Part shown: piece after piece, positions 62,175 to 64,000 of the stretch
How the letters are laid out: each line of letters begins with the position of its first letter
How positions within the stretch are numbered: the first letter of the stretch is position 1
Origin: Muraenolepis orangiensis
Lineage: Eukaryota > Chordata > Actinopteri > Gadiformes > Muraenolepididae
Assembly (NCBI GenBank): GCA_027704905.1
Contig: CM051013.1
Location: forward strand, 9,158,643 to 9,222,642
Direction: 5' to 3'
Length of the DNA stretch: 64,000 nt
The notes under the pieces: generated by a model
What the model was told of the DNA's origin: nothing
The model's database searches: none
The model's input: the letters and a program-made list of their open reading frames with translations, nothing else
Position numbers and translations under genes: made by a program

Positions 62175-64000
62175 GTGAGTTTGTAAACAATTGATTACCA
62201 TTTCAAATTACTATACAATGTTTAATTGAATTTTAAGTATCACAAAGTGCGACCCACACGCTCACGTCTGTCCTACTGTCTGTTATTTAGAGCGTTGATT
62301 TCAATTAGTTGTCAAAACTGTTGTGGTTAGATTACAACGTCTCCCTTGTACTCTCGCTCGCCGTTAAGTGTCAGACTGCTAACTTAACTGCTAGCTTTTG
62401 CTCTATTTCCACTTAATAAGTTGGCACACGAGTCTCCTCGAAGTAACCGCAAAAGGTGATCAAATAAACGTGTTGGTGTGTTGGTTGACATCGCTGTAAT
62501 TCCGAGTCCCCGACGACGCTTCAACTTCACTCGTCCGATCTGTTATGTTCCCCCACGGCGGCCCTGCGTGCAGTTCACGTTAGCTGCTTCAGCTAACTCC
62601 TTTCATAAGACATGGGAAAAAGTTGCATATTTATTTTCGCTTCCCCCCCCCCACGCCAATGGTATTCAACGTGTTGCGGTTATTGACACGTTATAACTAC
62701 TTTGCTGGACTTGTCGGTTTTTGGTTTGGTTTGCCTAGAACCAATTAGTGAAAAGAATAGGCGGTCTTGTACGGGAAAAGGCAGGGCTAAGTTTTGGGTA
62801 ATGGAGGCTAGACTCAACTTTTTCACCACGGCAAAAAGGTGTCTTGTAACGTTGTAATAATGGGGCTATTACGTTTGACCCTGTGAAATGATTGGTATCA
62901 CCAACCTGACGGTCATTTACCTGGTAGATATATCTTCTCAAGTCGACAGATGTTTTATGTTTTCGTCAGCAGCAGTACCCCGAACTAAAATGTACTTGGC
63001 AAGAGATCCTGATGAACACTCCGTAGTACATGTATCTGTGCATGTCAACACCTTTGGTATACATGCAGGTCATGTTCTAGACTGAGGGATCGTTTCACCA
63101 CATGCACCAGTCTTGAACAGGGGAAACTGCACGTTTAAACAATTGTAACACAAATAATATAACATGGATTTGAAACAAACAAAAAACATTATTTATTTCG
63201 ATTATAATGAACCAGCTGTTGCTGTACTGTTAGTACTGCACTGTACTGTTAATGCTGTAGTATTTTGGCAACAGCCCTACTGTCCGGTCTCTATTGTCAA
63301 GAAATGTATTAGCATGTATTTTATCTGTGCAAATAATTGTTAATAATCGTTGTACTGCAACCAAATTGCAAATTGTCTGCCTTCAACTCCGTCCTACACA
63401 TTTGCACAGGCATGTGTTTTGGCTCTATGTGGGCTTTATGTTTATTCACTGGTTACCAAATCTCAGCTTCTATTTGCTTATAATGAATGCACATTAACTG
63501 TTGGTCACAGCCAGCTGCAGGCCAGCTCTCGTCTCCCAGCGTGTCAAGCTTCTATTTACCACAGCTTCACCTGTGATCTACCAAATACCCTTGATCCTAT
63601 GGTAAACCAATCACTAACTGCCCCACGCCCTCTCTGTCTTATGCCTTCTCTCGCCCCTCTCTCTCCCCCCCCCTTTTCTGTGGGGGTCTCCCCTACCCTC
63701 TGGCAATTCAAGCCTCGGATTCCAGAGTCGCGGCTGCAGCGTGAGCTATTAATACAGTTTGTTTAGTCAGTTTCCTAGCAGTCTCCATCAAACACTGAAT
63801 GGCTGTGGCTGATTATAGCCGGGCCCCGTTCCCCTACACCTGCTGAGTAGGAGAAATCCAAGTTACCAACGGGACGGTGGGCTCGATGAGTGGTAACAGA
63901 GAATTGGGGCCGTTTTGGATTCTGTGTCACCTTGGATGAATGGAGGCATACATATGTGGAGGGGGGAGATCCGGCGCTTAATGATCCTCAATTAATCATG
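62175..64000. other. No recognisable gene; possible first intron
   Basis: Only short random open frames, a poly(C) run near 62643 and CT-rich sequence near 63630-63675. If the donor at 62174 is real, this is intron. Confidence 0.4.

Overview
The window is nuclear DNA of a teleost fish, most likely a percomorph. Its genes are vertebrate and intron-rich with canonical GT/AG junctions, and it carries fish-type tRNA-derived SINEs, Rex/L2-like LINE tails, a Ty3/Gypsy LTR element and abundant (TG)n. I joined exons by hand from splice sites, reading phase and remembered vertebrate proteins. Five of six genes give uninterrupted frames whose exon lengths sum to multiples of three: ppard (508 aa), def6 (624 aa), pfkm (779 aa), larp4 (832 aa) and asb8 (289 aa). 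The sixth, troap (tastin), has one surplus nucleotide.

Layout, left to right. Minus strand: ppard (1674-4467, with 3' UTR to the left edge), then def6 (8219-18548). A large def6 intron holds a complete-looking, antisense Ty3/Gypsy retrotransposon (9154-13542). Plus strand: troap (20384-24799), pfkm (33238-41356), larp4 (43378-54038) and asb8 (58178-59230). The last 1.9 kb contains only a possible first exon of an unidentified gene. In human, PPARD-DEF6 lie on 6p21 and TROAP, PFKM, ASB8 and LARP4 on 12q13, so a rearrangement joins two ancestral blocks between def6 and troap.

Between troap and pfkm lies a recent nested tandem duplication. A 5.0 kb segment (troap exon 4 through pfkm exon 1 into pfkm intron 1) was duplicated. 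A 2.3 kb piece of the second copy was then duplicated again. Both junctions carry short filler DNA. The result is one complete troap, two headless troap fragments and two copies of the pfkm promoter and first coding exon, only one of them next to the rest of pfkm.

The most novel signal is in larp4. Four different introns (9, 10, 12 and 15) each carry one sense-strand copy of an approximately 190-nt element. Each copy has ACCC-GATGA at its start, CTGA-GGGT at its end and a long internal stem kept by compensatory changes. This looks like an intron-encoded box C/D snoRNA-like family that I do not recognise. Other structured items are two adjacent long inverted repeats downstream of pfkm, a duplicated hairpin-rich element between larp4 and asb8, and (TG)n tracts in place of pyrimidine tracts at several 3' splice sites.

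The genes have unrelated jobs (nuclear receptor, Rho-GTPase signalling, mitotic spindle protein, glycolysis, mRNA stability, ubiquitin ligase adaptor). They are neighbours by synteny rather than by pathway.
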